Below are positions 46,501 through 57,715 of a stretch of 64,000 nucleotides of DNA, one piece after another. This stretch comes from Straminergon stramineum (taxonomy: Eukaryota > Streptophyta > Bryopsida > Hypnales > Calliergonaceae): contig OY987264.1 of assembly GCA_963920665.1 (NCBI GenBank), positions 26,950,906 through 27,014,905 of the forward strand, given 5' to 3'. The notes below the pieces were generated by a model. It was not told the DNA's origin, searched no databases, and saw only the letters and a list, made by a program, of their open reading frames with translations. Numbering within the stretch: the stretch's first letter is position 1; each line of letters begins with the position of its first letter. Made by a program: the position numbers and the translations under genes.

Positions 46501-48411
46501 CTAGTGATCAATCCAACCTTGTCACTACAATATGTCTATAGAAATGAATCTATCTACAAACAAAAAATGGGACAATACCAACAACCCCCAACAACAATGT
46601 CCTTACAAATAGGAAAGGCACCAATACAAAATCCAAGAATGTCAAACTAGATCCTCTTTCCCAAACAACAAATTACAAAAACACAAGAAAGTGACCCCTA
46701 CAACTCCAAGGGTAAAGAATACAATGTTCAATCCAAGTAGGGCAAAGGAAAATGAGAAAATGGACAGAACACCTAAACAAAAATCTTTATGGCCTTTGAA
46801 ATTGCCCAATTTGACATCCTAAGCCTCCATTAAATGCCCCAAAACTATGAAAGTCAATTCCTTAAGCTTTAGCATCTAAAATATGTCCAAAATTTGCCTT
46901 AAATTGATCTATGGTGGCTCAAGAAAGGAGGTGCAAAGATGGCAACTAAAATGGGTGAAAAAAAAGGGAAAAATATAATAGTTTAACATACAAATGGAGC
47001 AAAAGAGAGAATCACATGTTTGCTCAAAAGTTAGACCACTACATTTCTTAAAGTTTGAGTTATAGAATAGGCTCAAAATTTGTTGAAATTCAATCTTGGA
47101 AGCCCTTGGAATGGAGTGTCAAAGTTGGAGTTTTTACTAATGTTGTACTCCATTTGTCCCCAAATAAATCCAAGGGGGCCTGGAAATGGCTAGATGAATG
47201 TCTGAGTTGCTCCTATTTTCAAGGTATTGCATAGTTATTGTAGCTTCTAATAAGCCCTACTAGGTGTAAAAGAGTAGAAGTCAATAGTGGAGTGGTGCAT
47301 GTTGAAAACATGCATTGAAATTCACAAATTTTTCCCCTTTTGGGTACTACTCTAATGCTATTAATTTGGATTATTCTTCAACCAATGTTGGTGCAATGAA
47401 TTTCAATGATGTCTTATATATTCAATATTGATGATGTCTTGCAATTCAGCTCTAGGAAATTCTCAACAAGATATTTGTTAGTAGCAATTTTTTTACAGTT
47501 GTGGGTTGAATCCATCACATTTGATTCATTAGAGGTTGCATTTCAATCCCTTTTGCATGGATCAAATTGCTATATGATACTATATGTGGATCTTTTCACT
47601 TTGAGGTGTGCGAACTAGCTCTAGTTGTTGTTGGTTAAGTTGTGTAGGGCTAATTTCTTGCTCCATATTGAATTTAATTTGAGACAAATATATTTGGAAA
47701 CCCAAAATTTATTTCAAGCCAAAGAGAGTACTTTTAAAATAAAAAATCTAAATCTAAAAATATATTTAAAGAAATCCCAAAATCTATCTACGATGTACAT
47801 TTTGAAGATCTTTCAAAATCCTAAATTTCATACATAGATGACAAAGTAGATGATAAACCTAGAAATGGATGAAAATTGATCAATGAATATTTGTAGGTAA
47901 ATGTCACTCTATCTACTATTCTCTAGTTACCATCTCTCAACTGCCAATCGTACACTACCAAGCACTAGTCAACTAATTGCTACAGCAAGGCACCTTCAGC
48001 CTATGCCATCCACCCTAAAAAATACAATTTGAAGCCCAAGGTTTGAAAAATCTCAAAAATAAATTGATTTTCCCTCAATTTTTGTCATAGTTTTTACAAT
48101 GTAAAGACAATCTTAAGACCTACCAACTACCTACACCTCTCGTGCAACGAAATAGAACTAGAAGTTTCTCCTCCCCATATATAAATTGTTACACCAAAAT
48201 CTTTTGAGAATTCAATTCTTGGACTAAATTAAATACAACTTATTGTGCACTACTCCTACTTAAGCCCAACTATAACAATCTTAAATGCTCAAAACTTATG
48301 ATTTTCTCACTTCAAGTTGTTCTAATCCACATATTTTGGGAGAAATTGGATTCTTGTCAAATGAAAGAATTAGAATTCCTGTGTATACAAGATAGAAAAG
48401 TGTCTCTCACC
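43582..48411. other. 3' flank of the PPR gene and AT-rich intergenic sequence
   Basis: The first 700 bases or so are probably 3' untranslated and flank sequence. Beyond 44.3 kb the sequence is AT-rich. The minus strand at about 45.8-46.15 kb reads like a decayed coding frame (fragments such as EGATSSLLSSEDAKD, broken by stops), too damaged to identify. The frames at 47406-47837 are featureless. Confidence 0.45.
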
Positions 48412-48740
48412 ACTATAACAAAACATGGTAAAAAAAACGCACTCAAATTTGAATGTGGTTCTTTAGACCATGTTTTCATGCATGCGTGCGTAGTTGGCTG
48501 TTAGCTTCTTTTTCAATTTACGAATGTTGTTTTTAGAATTTTGGGGTGTGTAATATACCGTTGGAAATGTCTTTTCAATACCTTTTCAGTAGTATATTAC
48601 AAGCCCTAAAATTTTTTAAATTGCAGTCTGAAATTGAAAAAGAAGTTGATTGCACGCGTAGTGGGCATGCACAAAAATGTGGTCAAAAAAACTGCACTCG
48701 ATGTTGAGAGCAATTTTTATTTACCATGTTTTGTTATAGG
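48412..48740. mobile_element. 330-bp foldback element
   Basis: The left end ACTATAACAAAACATGGTAA pairs with the right end TTACCATGTTTTGTTATAG. The two halves remain complementary far inward (agcttctttttcaattt / aaattgaaaaagaagtt; gtgtaatatac / gtatattac), so the whole element can form one long hairpin with a short loop near 48575. It has no transposase. Frames at 48298-48504 and 48634-48822 lie across the arms. Confidence 0.8.
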
Positions 48741-51018
48741 GCACTCCACCATAGCAAAATCCAAGAGTGTGCATGCATCTAAGACAAAACTCAAAATTTA
48801 TAAAAAGGCTAAATCACCATAGCCACAATCTTCACAACAAAAGAACTTTTTCTCTAAAATACATACAAAACTTCACTTGACAAGAATGTTAAGTCAAGGG
48901 AGCCAAGCCAACTATAAACCCAACCTAAGGTGCCCTAGGAGTCAAGTAGGGTTATAGAACAAGCCTAATCTCCCTTAATCTCATATATGCCATGAAATAC
49001 AACATGGCATAATACTACCCAATGTGGCATGATCCTCAATACCACGTCACATGACAAATTTCTCATTAATCTACAGTAATACTTGCATTTATAAAAGACA
49101 ACCTTCCTTGCCATGATCAATTTGATGAAATTAAGATAAATGATATATTGGTATAAAGATATAAACAAATATTAGAAATAATTCCAAAAAAAATTGAGGA
49201 GGGTTAAAGAGGAATATTTATACTTATTGTAGCATATATTTACACCAAAGAGTCTTTACTTTCCTTAGATGCACTCTCTTCTCAACCTCCAATAATCTCA
49301 AGAAAAAAACTTATCATTGTCTAGTGACATTGTTATGACTTTCACTAGATGCAACTTTCTTATGAATTCTTTTACCTTCAATAATTTGATATAATTGTAG
49401 TAACTTTTCATAGTCACCATTTTATGAAACCCTTTTAAGTTTTATAACTTTGAATTTTTTTCAATATTAAAAAGGTCCAAAAATCTTCTTTGCATTGCAA
49501 CTTTTCTAAAGTTTTTTCCTTTTAAGAAGTTATTAAAATTTCAAATCATATCAGAATGTCAACATCCAATGCATCTATGGTAGGGCATCCTATATGGTGT
49601 GTCTTCTAAATGCGCAAACATGATTTACACCCAGATTTATACTATGAAAGGCATAATATCATGGCTCCTTCAAACATTCAAAGAATAGTTATTATGAAGT
49701 TCATGCCGTGATTGACACTTGATTGGAATGCTCAATATTAGGGCACCTTAAAAACTTCAAAGAATATTACACCTTAAAAACTTCAAAGAATATTACACCT
49801 TAAAAATAAAATAAAACTCCAAATGTGGTGCAAATTTGAAGTTGTAGGTGTGTACTATTAAGGTATCCTCACCCTTTTGCAACACCAACAATTTGCCACC
49901 ATGTCACTTGACATGGCATTGAGGGCCATGCCATGAAAGTAGTGTCATATCATGTGGTATATCATGTCATATATGAGTTTAGGAAAGATTAGTCTTGTAA
50001 TACATCCTTCATTGACTTTTAAGACAACTTTGGATTTAGATTATAGATGGCTTGGCATTCTTGCCAAGTCAAGTTTCTTTTTAGGTTTGGAGAGAGCTTT
50101 GATTGTTAGTTTTGTTTGGAGATGGTTGTGATATCATTTAGCTTTAGTAACTTGCACACTCATATTTGCCTTTATGGGTTGAGTGATGCATGACTACTAT
50201 GATTTGATGGTGGTTTTATAACATTTTTATGTTGTGTAGTTGATGTGGTTGAGGTAGATGATTTTACTATTTACACAACCACCACTCATTGACCCATAGA
50301 TAACAAAGCATTTGCTCAAACTCAACATTAATTTCAATAGGAACTAATGGAAGTTGAAGAGTTATTTAAAGCAACCAATGAAAGCTGAAGCATTTTGTAC
50401 TTCAAGGATGTCCGATTAAGGTTAGTTTAATGTCAATAGATGTTTGTGTAACCTCAACTCTGAAAATTTGTAGTATCATAGTGCACATGCCAAATTGCCA
50501 ATGAGCAGACACTTGCAATAACCATAAAATTAAGCATATTGAAGGGCAATGTTAATTTCTCTCAATAGCTATAGACCTATGTGAACTCAAATTGAGAAAG
50601 GTCACAATTATTTCCACAAAACCTTAATATTCTTGTTGAACCTCAAAGCCAACTTCATTAGCATTCAAGATTTCCAAAACAGTCAAATTTCAAGAGTACC
50701 CACAAACTAAGAAACTATTTCTAAATTGTATGTGACCAATCATAGGCATGTGCACAATATATTCATATAGGCTTCCAAAATCCTCACACCGATTGCATTC
50801 ACCTTTGCTTTCATTTGCCAACAATGTAATGTGATCATTTTCCCTAATTGTGTTCAGAATTGCGGCCTGAACACAAAATATAGGGTCTGTTTTAGGGACC
50901 CCAAACCGATAATATTGTATGAAGGGTTTTTGTTTTTGTTTTTTTAATATTGTATGAAGTTCAATTCCCCCAAAGTCATATGAAACTCATGTGACGATGT
51001 CGAGAGGGCTTTTTTGAG
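48741..51018. other. AT-rich intergenic sequence
   Basis: No gene seen. A 26-bp unit (caccttaaaaacttcaaaga...) is duplicated in tandem at about 49744-49797. Composition becomes GC-rich abruptly at about 51.0 kb, at the leader of the next gene. Confidence 0.45.
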
Positions 51019-51231
51019 ATGTGCTCTCCGTCCGCGCTCCCTCCCCCGCGAGCCCTTCGCTTAAGATTCATCTCCGGGATACGTGAATCAACAGCTTTCG
51101 CAATTCATCAGACAATCCTCGTTGCTTTTGCTCTTTCTCAAAAAAATTCCATCATCAGGATTAGGGTTTGCTGCTACTCCACCTCAGAAGCTCCATCGAC
51201 ACATCGCGAGGGATTGTAATCGGCCGCCGGG

Positions 51232-51493
51232 ATGGCGCTCTCCCGGCTTCAATCCGTGTCTGTCGTTGCCGGATTCTCTTCCATTTCTGCGTGGTACCTC
51301 TCTCTTCCATTGTTCCTTTGTTCGCTTCCATTCACGATTCAATTGTATGAGCAACGTGGTGTTGACGGCGCCATGGTGGTCGTTCAGGTACGGCTTCATG
51401 TTTGGCAAGGAGTCAGCTCGCAAGGAGCTTGCGGACAAGATTAACGAATTGAAAGCTACGGTCCAGAAGCTTGAGAGCCACGACAATGTGTGA
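51232..51493 (+). CDS. 55-residue single-pass membrane microprotein, 2 exons, unknown family
   Basis: Exons 51232-51293 and 51388-51493, with a 94-bp GT-AG intron (donor tgcgtg|gtacct, acceptor cgttcag|gtacgg) in phase 2. The product starts MALSRLQSVSVVAGFSSISA, continues WYGFMFGKESARKELADKIN and ends in a heptad-like ELKATVQKLESHDNV. Residues about 6-27 form one hydrophobic segment with small residues and a GFMFGKE turn. The rest is a charged amphipathic helix. The shape (short N-terminus, one membrane span, coiled-coil tail) resembles small subunits of mitochondrial or thylakoid complexes, but I do not recognise the family. Without splicing, an ATG at 51346 gives a 48-codon frame with the same C-terminus and a different start. 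The spliced form is preferred because the membrane segment crosses the junction seamlessly. The leader is GC-rich. Confidence 0.6.
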
Positions 51494-52552
51494 GCGATTT
51501 GCAAATTCAGGTAGTGGATCACCGTGTGTGAAGGAAGATAGTAGATAGAAACGATTCAATCTTTTTTAGAGGTGATGGACTTGATCACGTGAGAGGGTGG
51601 CTTGATTTTGATGTTTCCGTGGATAGAAAGACTACCTGTAGCCTTCTCATTATTTCTGATTGACCATGAAATTTCCCCCAAGCCCTAGAGTGAGCAAGAT
51701 GTTTCCGGGAGATGTCATTTCTTTTCATTGGGAATGCATTAAGTAGAGCAAAATCTTTCCTCGTTCCAGTTGCAAATTTCGATTTAATTGTTTTACAAAT
51801 CCTTGTATTGTCATGTGTTTCCTGCTCGTGTGTGTTTCAAATCTGAGGTCTTTGAAAACCTATTTTTTCATGAGTTCATCATTGAGCGCATCTGACTCGT
51901 GGGTTTCAGAGTAGTTTAGAAGGTTGAATGTCGAACGTTCAGTGATTCCAAGGTTGAAACGGGACGACTTACAGGAAGGGCGAAAGTGGCGGATACTTTG
52001 AAATCCCATTTTGGAGAGGATATTCTATTCAGAGGAAGTTTACTCTCCAATCCCAAAGCATGACGATGAGTTTTCAATGTTGAAAATCGTTAGTCGCCTG
52101 GATGGCAACTTCGAACGTTGGAAGAGTTGTTGAAGAATGCGTGTGCACCACATGGTAAGTTTTGTCCAACGATTTGAATCTTCAACCAAGGAAGCAGCTA
52201 ATGAAACCCACTTTTGGTGAATCACTTTTTTGTGTTCGGTGGCGTTGATCCAGTCAGTTAGAGTTTAGGACTTGTGGAACTTAGGGGCTTTTCGGTCAAT
52301 CACTTAAGTGAATATGCATGTGATGAATGCAAGAGTCACTGAGTTGGGGTGATACTTTTCCCAACTGCCTCTGAAACGTCGATAACCGAACTGACTGTAC
52401 GGTGACAAAATGTCTTGCAATTTGCTTGAGACCTAAGTTAGTAGCTCCCAACCACGTTGTCAGTAATCTGACGCTATGAAGGATTATCCTGGTAATATTT
52501 GGTGTGTAGGCACATATTTCTGGTGTTGGGAATGTATGGGAGACCGTGGAAT
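51494..52552. other. Convergent 3' region between microprotein and PRD2-like gene
   Basis: The two genes point towards each other, so this holds both 3' untranslated regions. The minus-strand frame at 52040-52225 has no features that link it to either gene. Confidence 0.4.
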
Positions 52553-55399
52553 CTATTGCTGTGTTCCTGGCACTGCAGAAGAAGCAGAGGCAAGCAAATG
52601 TACTAGAGCTTTCTGCCAGATGTCCTGCCCATCATGTGTATCTAATTCTCCTGAGCATCGAAGTTGCTTTAGCAACTTATCTGTGATGCTGTCAAGCGCA
52701 ATCATGAATTGTGATGTCCAGACCGAAGGTCTTCCTTCGAGTGTGGTCTTGCAGTGAAAGTGGCATGTGACCCATTCTTCTAGAATATCTGGCAAGTCAA
52801 TTCATACGTCAGGGTCACAATTGAAGTCTCAAGGGAGAGTTGGTAATGTGTTGGTTACCAAGCGTAGTAAGCAATAGCCAAATGTAAATATAATACCTTG
52901 GCTGAAGTTGTTTTCTTCCTTCCAGGACATCAAGTATTCACCTACAAGTGTTTCAACCAGCTGAAACCTGCGTTGGTCGATTTTGGAAGTTAATTTTCTT
53001 CATGCGATTGAATTTCTCATAGAAACGATGCATGTGGTCAGGAGTATACTTCTACGAAATTGGGGTTCAAGAGAGAATGCAGAAGTCTCATGGCTTGTCC
53101 TACACAGACGAAGGCTGTGCGAACTGGGGTCCTGAGATGCATGGGTTTGGTCTTACACAAAGAATAGATTTTCGTAAATCTGAGAGAACCCCACGTCAAA
53201 CGGGTCCATACACTGGAGTCTCTCCAGCACCATGGCTATCTGTTGTGATACGGTGAGAAGCATTCGATGCCCTACGTATGCGCATTCCGAAAGTCCCAGC
53301 ATGACGACAATTATCCTTTGATTGTCGTCTAATTCACCTTCTCCTGAAAAGTCTGCAATGACAACATTACTGTCAGTGATCTCGATAATGTACATGCCAC
53401 GGAGGATTTTTGAGGAGTATTCAGAAGTGCCTGTCAAACTACCTTGGTCAGGTGTGTAGTTGAGCAACTTCCTAACTAGATCCAACACCAGTTTCGCTAC
53501 AAGGTTGTCGACAAGTAGACGCTTCTCCTCGTTTCCTTCAAGTAACATAGGTATTGTGTCTGTATGGTAAAAATCCGGGTCTGAGTAAGTAGTTTGGATA
53601 ATCCAAGAACCCATGACAGTCACAAGGCTTCTCCATACTGCTTGTTGAATGTTGGTTGATCCGTTGATTTCTACTGTATCTCGGAATCATAGCTGAGAAT
53701 AGTAGGGACTTCAAATTGTGAACAGAATCTTGTATTATACTAAGCCAAATTTGGCAGGGGATCGTAGACAAGCTTGACCTTTAATGAAGTCCACAGCGTG
53801 GTGGAAGTAAGCCTCAGTGTATCTCCCCTTCATGTGAAGCTGACAATAAACAATACGACTGCTAGTCATGAAAGGGACGGAATGTACATATTGCACGAGA
53901 AATTATGCATTCCTTCCTTTCTCATTATGCCAGGAATTCGCCCCCTTTAAGAATAATTAAGTATCCTCACGTATTGCAGCAAAACATCTTCTGGTACAGC
54001 ACTCACCGGTTTTATCCGGCAGCTCAGGTCAATTACAAAATCAACCACCATAGCCAGATACTCATGTACTTCATCTGCATGTTTTTTTCACCTAGCCCGT
54101 CAGTTCCTAGCTCAGTTCCCACGAAGGTCTCTTATGCGTATAGTTTGCTTCAAACTATTCATGTTTCAAAATGCCACAAGTCATTACCAGAATTGTCTCC
54201 TGTCCTTTGCAGCTTCAATGTCCTCAAAAGTCTTACTGCTCCCAGCAATCCCACATCAGAACAAATTGGAATAAGCAAGCTAGGTTGGAGTGGTCATGTC
54301 ATGGTTAACCTTTAGTTCTATGCAGATTCAACTGGAAATTGAGCTTCAGATCAACTTGGAAATCACCATTTCTCAAAAATATTTGAACCGAGTCCTGCGT
54401 AACGTAGTCATTATAAGTGATTCGATCCTCATTTTCTTTACTAGAACGCAACTCTTTGTCTGTAGACTTGAAAATGTGGCACTTGCATGGTGCAAGCAAC
54501 GGGAGACTATCCAGCACGATTGCACCTGCCATTGATCACATCCAGCTACTTCAGATATGTATTCGACGGAATTAGTGAGACCATATAACAGCACTTCTTT
54601 GGAATTCGTCAAAAATGAAGGCAAGTTGGGGACTGAACGACTGGACCTCGTAACTCTTCCAGCTGCTCTGTCAACACAGAACACTTCTCTTCAAACACTT
54701 TGGCCTGCAATGTGAGGGCACAATCACGAATGGATCATTACCTTGCAAATTCACGAAAGGCTAATTACATTGCACAGTCACCAAAGATTAATCACATTGC
54801 AGAGTCACCAAACCAAGGCTAATTGTATTCCAGTCACCAACCTAGGGCTAATCGCACTGCACAGTCACCAAATCAGCTAAGGCTCTTAGGCTCTTCACAT
54901 TGCACAGTCACCAAAGGCTAAAATACTTTGCAGAGTCACCAAAGGCTAATTGCATTTGAGCGGTCAACAAAGTCTCATTATATTGCGGTCATCAAAGTAA
55001 CCTACAGTAAGTAGATTAGTCGCTGCAATACTACTTCACCAGATCCAAAGAAGAAAGTGATTTCGATTGGAAACGCCAAAAGCGATGCCGAATTCAACAT
55101 ATAAAAAAATTCATGCATTTCACTTATTCAAGAAGCTCAATGAGCATTCAGGAAATAATTAAACACATTAATCTATAATTCACGATTTGATAAACAAAAT
55201 GCTCGCAAAGAATAGCAGAAGCAAAATAAGCATAAAATACGAATCGGGAAAAGTCTTTCACAGCATGGTTAAATTATACCTTTTTCCGCCACTGATTCTC
55301 CTCTGCTCCACGCTGCGAGCGATGAGACGTCCTCCACATCGCAAGCGCCACCGCGAGCTTCAGATTCATCGAATCATCTCCTTCCTTCACGCTCCCCAT
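52553..55399 (-). CDS. PRD2: PRD2/MULTIPOLAR SPINDLE 1-like meiotic DSB factor, multi-exon
   Basis: Plant PRD2 (MPS1, the counterpart of animal MEI4) is needed to form meiotic DNA double-strand breaks. Minus-strand exons: 55280-55399, 54647-54704, 54310-54525 (right end tentative), then 53443-53673, 53157-53352, 52952-52977, 52553-52788. The last four agree fully in phase. N-terminus: MGSVKEGDDSMNLKLAVALA, then QWRKKAKVFEEKCSVLTEQL across the first junction, a coiled coil as in PRD2, then LLAPCKCHIF matching the family's Cys-x-Cys stretch. C-terminus: VSQQIAMVLERLQCMDPFD, FQLVETLV and ILEEWVTCHF, the MDPFD...QL.E.L...EEWV pattern of PRD2. One stretch at about 53690-53771 (WLSIIQDSVHNLKSLL) is family-like but in another frame from the exon that follows, so a small exon is mis-modelled or there is a frameshift. 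An in-frame ATG at 55517-55519 would add 40 hydrophobic residues; the start at 55399 fits the family better. Confidence 0.75.
54740..54997. repeat. Degenerate tandem repeat, about 27-bp unit, about 9 copies
   Basis: The unit is approximately ttgcacagtcaccaaaggct followed by aattaca. Most copies keep cagtcaccaa; spacing varies where units have gained or lost bases. It lies in the first intron of the PRD2-like gene (54705-55279). Confidence 0.8.
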
Positions 55400-55763
55400 C
55401 GCTACTAAGCAAAGGCACAATTGATCTGAAACGCGAGTTCCTCGGGGAGGCCAGCAGAAGAAGACGAAGGAGATAAGTGATGATAAAATAACGACGAATG
55501 TGAGAGGTCGTCCGATCATCCTTACTAGGCGGGGTGAGGGTCACGGGACAGGGACGGGAGGTGGATGAGAGTCGTTGTAAATGAGTGAATGAAATAGACA
55601 TTCACTTGAGTCACTTGAGTGAGTGACTCGACAGCAACAAGAGTCTTACGAGAGTCATCCTTACGGATGAACGAAACATCCCTCTGTGGCGGTAGTTTAT
55701 TGCCGTGGAGCTATATCCAGACCTGAAGCTGGCGATGGTGGTTTGGAGCTTGCAGCAGCAGCG
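55400..55763. promoter_or_regulatory. Divergent promoter between PRD2-like gene and NdhS
   Basis: The two start codons face away from each other 364 bp apart. The centre holds a perfect inverted repeat, GAGTCACT-tgagtg-AGTGACTC, at 55608-55629, embedded in repeated cacttgagt/gagtga units. TGAGTCA is a bZIP/AP-1-type core. No clear TATA box is evident. Confidence 0.55.
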
Positions 55764-56489
55764 ATGGCATCCATGACGAGCCTTTCCATTTCGCCTCTGC
55801 GTCTCGGCGAGTCTACCTTCTTCTCCACCAATTTCTGCTCAGAGTCGAAGAGCACCATCAATTTTTTTCCCACAACCGGTCGCGTAACAATCCGAGCAGA
55901 AGGCTTCGACTTGTGGTACATTCTCGGCGGCCGGGGTTTGCAAGGCGGCGAGGACAGACTCCGCCAAGAGAAAACCGAGAAGCTCCTCCTGGACGCGAAG
56001 AACAGCCTCCCCGTGGAGCGCAAGCAGACGGGTCCCGTGGAGGGCAATGTGGACGCCTTGAAAGCTTTCCCGGGCACATTCGACAAGGAGCTCGGGGGAT
56101 TAACAGGGGGGTTTCCTGGAGGGGAGAATGGCTTGGTGCAATTCTTGGTGGCGAATCCACCTCCGATGAAATACTCCCACGAGATGCAGATGCTAAGGGA
56201 TAGCGTGGCCACGCCGGTGAAGGCGAAGAAGATTGCGCCGCCGTTGCTGATGCCGGGGATGACGGTGATTGTCAAGTCGCCTAGGAATCCGTATCATGAA
56301 TTTTCAGGCATTGTGCAGAGGGTGACCGATGGGAAAGCAGGGGTGCTGTTCGAGGGAGGGAATTGGGATAAGTTAGTGTCGTTTAGGTTGACGGAGCTGG
56401 AGCGGACGTCGAAAGGGCCCCCGATGAATAATCCGAAGTCGGCAATTCTGGAGAGAATGGCGGTGCCGGAAGGGAACGCTCCGAGTTGA
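55764..56489 (+). CDS. ndhS: Chloroplast NDH complex subunit NdhS (CRR31), single exon
   Basis: NdhS forms part of the ferredoxin-binding site of the chloroplast NAD(P)H dehydrogenase-like complex, which runs cyclic electron flow around photosystem I. 241 residues. An N-terminal Ser-rich stretch without acidic residues ([20 protein letters not shown]) is a likely transit peptide of about 45 residues. The mature part has [40 protein letters not shown] and a C-terminal SH3-like domain ([40 protein letters not shown]), all in the order of plant NdhS, and it ends soon after [10 protein letters not shown]. The frame extends upstream to 55686 only through a GTG, so the ATG at 55764 is taken. No introns. 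It is nuclear-encoded and supports a land plant that keeps the plastid NDH complex. Confidence 0.87.
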   Translation: MASMTSLSISPLRLGESTFFSTNFCSESKSTINFFPTTGRVTIRAEGFDLWYILGGRGLQGGEDRLRQEKTEKLLLDAKNSLPVERKQTGPVEGNVDALKAFPGTFDKELGGLTGGFPGGENGLVQFLVANPPPMKYSHEMQMLRDSVATPVKAKKIAPPLLMPGMTVIVKSPRNPYHEFSGIVQRVTDGKAGVLFEGGNWDKLVSFRLTELERTSKGPPMNNPKSAILERMAVPEGNAPS

Positions 56490-57715
56490 TCATTCTTTGA
56501 TTTTTTTGTGTATATTTAATAATGGCGAAGAGCGCGTCAATTTGTATCGCAATTGCGTGTGCTTCGGTGCAGGAGGTCTGAAAGTGATTGAGTATGTGGG
56601 ATTGTTTTTCATATCGTCCTACTGAGTTGCTCGAGAGAGTCTCGTTCTAGAATCTCGCTTCTTTGATGCAGCTTTTACTCTATCATTTGATTAATTATGT
56701 GGAGCTTAATCCAAGATTCAATGGCGAATTCTGAAACATCGATAGGTCTAGGTGTTCCTCAATTCTGAACTGCAGCTTACTGCAGTTGCCGAATCATCAG
56801 GTGTATTTGTTATAGCATTCGATCGCTGATATAATTGCTTGATTAATCGGCCAGAAGGTACGATTTTTAAACATTGTCGACTTGTTCTAGCAATTGCTTT
56901 GCGAATCAGCTGATATTTTGTGGCACGTTAATTGCCGCCTTTGTACACGGGGTTCAATACGAATTTTTGTTTAACAGTGTAAATTAGAGAGACAGAGCCT
57001 GCAATTTCAAACATTGACAACTCAGATGGCCTCTGCTCGTGCTTGACGCGGTACTCGTCTTGTTCTTCGGGAATTTAGATTGTTGCAGCGCCTCACAGAA
57101 ATCGAAGCGACAAAGCATATCTACATGCAGCGCTACTTCTACCGAAACCGCTGGTTAGAAAATGTCGCCAGATATCTAGATCAAAGGCAGGTTTTAATGC
57201 GCCCTAAATGTTTGGACGTGAGAACAGCGCCGGCAGATGGGAGTAGAACCGTAGTACAAGTGACGATGAAGTACTATAGCAAACCTGCGTACTACTGTTC
57301 AGCATCTGGGTGGAGCACCCAAAATGGAATTAGTACACATGTGGAGCTCGAGCACTTACAAGCCCCAACTTGTTCGTTAAACGAAAGAGCATGCCCATCT
57401 CTGCAGATAAACCCAATTGTCGCTAAGTCTCTCTTTTCAAATATACGCTGAAACGATCCGAAGAACAAGACTGATGCAGCTTTCAACACTTCTCCATGAC
57501 GGACACAGTTCTAACTACAGGATTTACAAACTTAGCCAAAAATTTCTGGCCGTACCAAAAACTGATCATTGAACAAGCACACTTGTTGAAAGACGTAGTC
57601 AAGTGGCACAGTGAAGGTGAAAAGAAAAAAGTATCTTGATACACGCATAAGCATGAAGGTGGCGTAAGAATGAATTCAGGCATAAGGAAGAATACATAAC
57701 GCCATAACTGGGAAG
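56490..57715. other. 3' flanks of NdhS and the TLC gene, with an unassigned frame
   Basis: Two convergent genes meet here. A plus-strand frame runs to a stop at 57451. Its first ATG at 57125 would give 109 residues (MQRYFYRNRWLENVARYLDQ...). It has no motif I know and could be chance. Confidence 0.4.

Noticed and set aside
57080..57451. 123-codon plus-strand frame between NdhS and the TLC gene
   Set aside because: It starts at TTG and the first ATG (57125) would give 109 residues. No recognisable family, and it lies where two 3' regions meet. Kept only as an unassigned frame.
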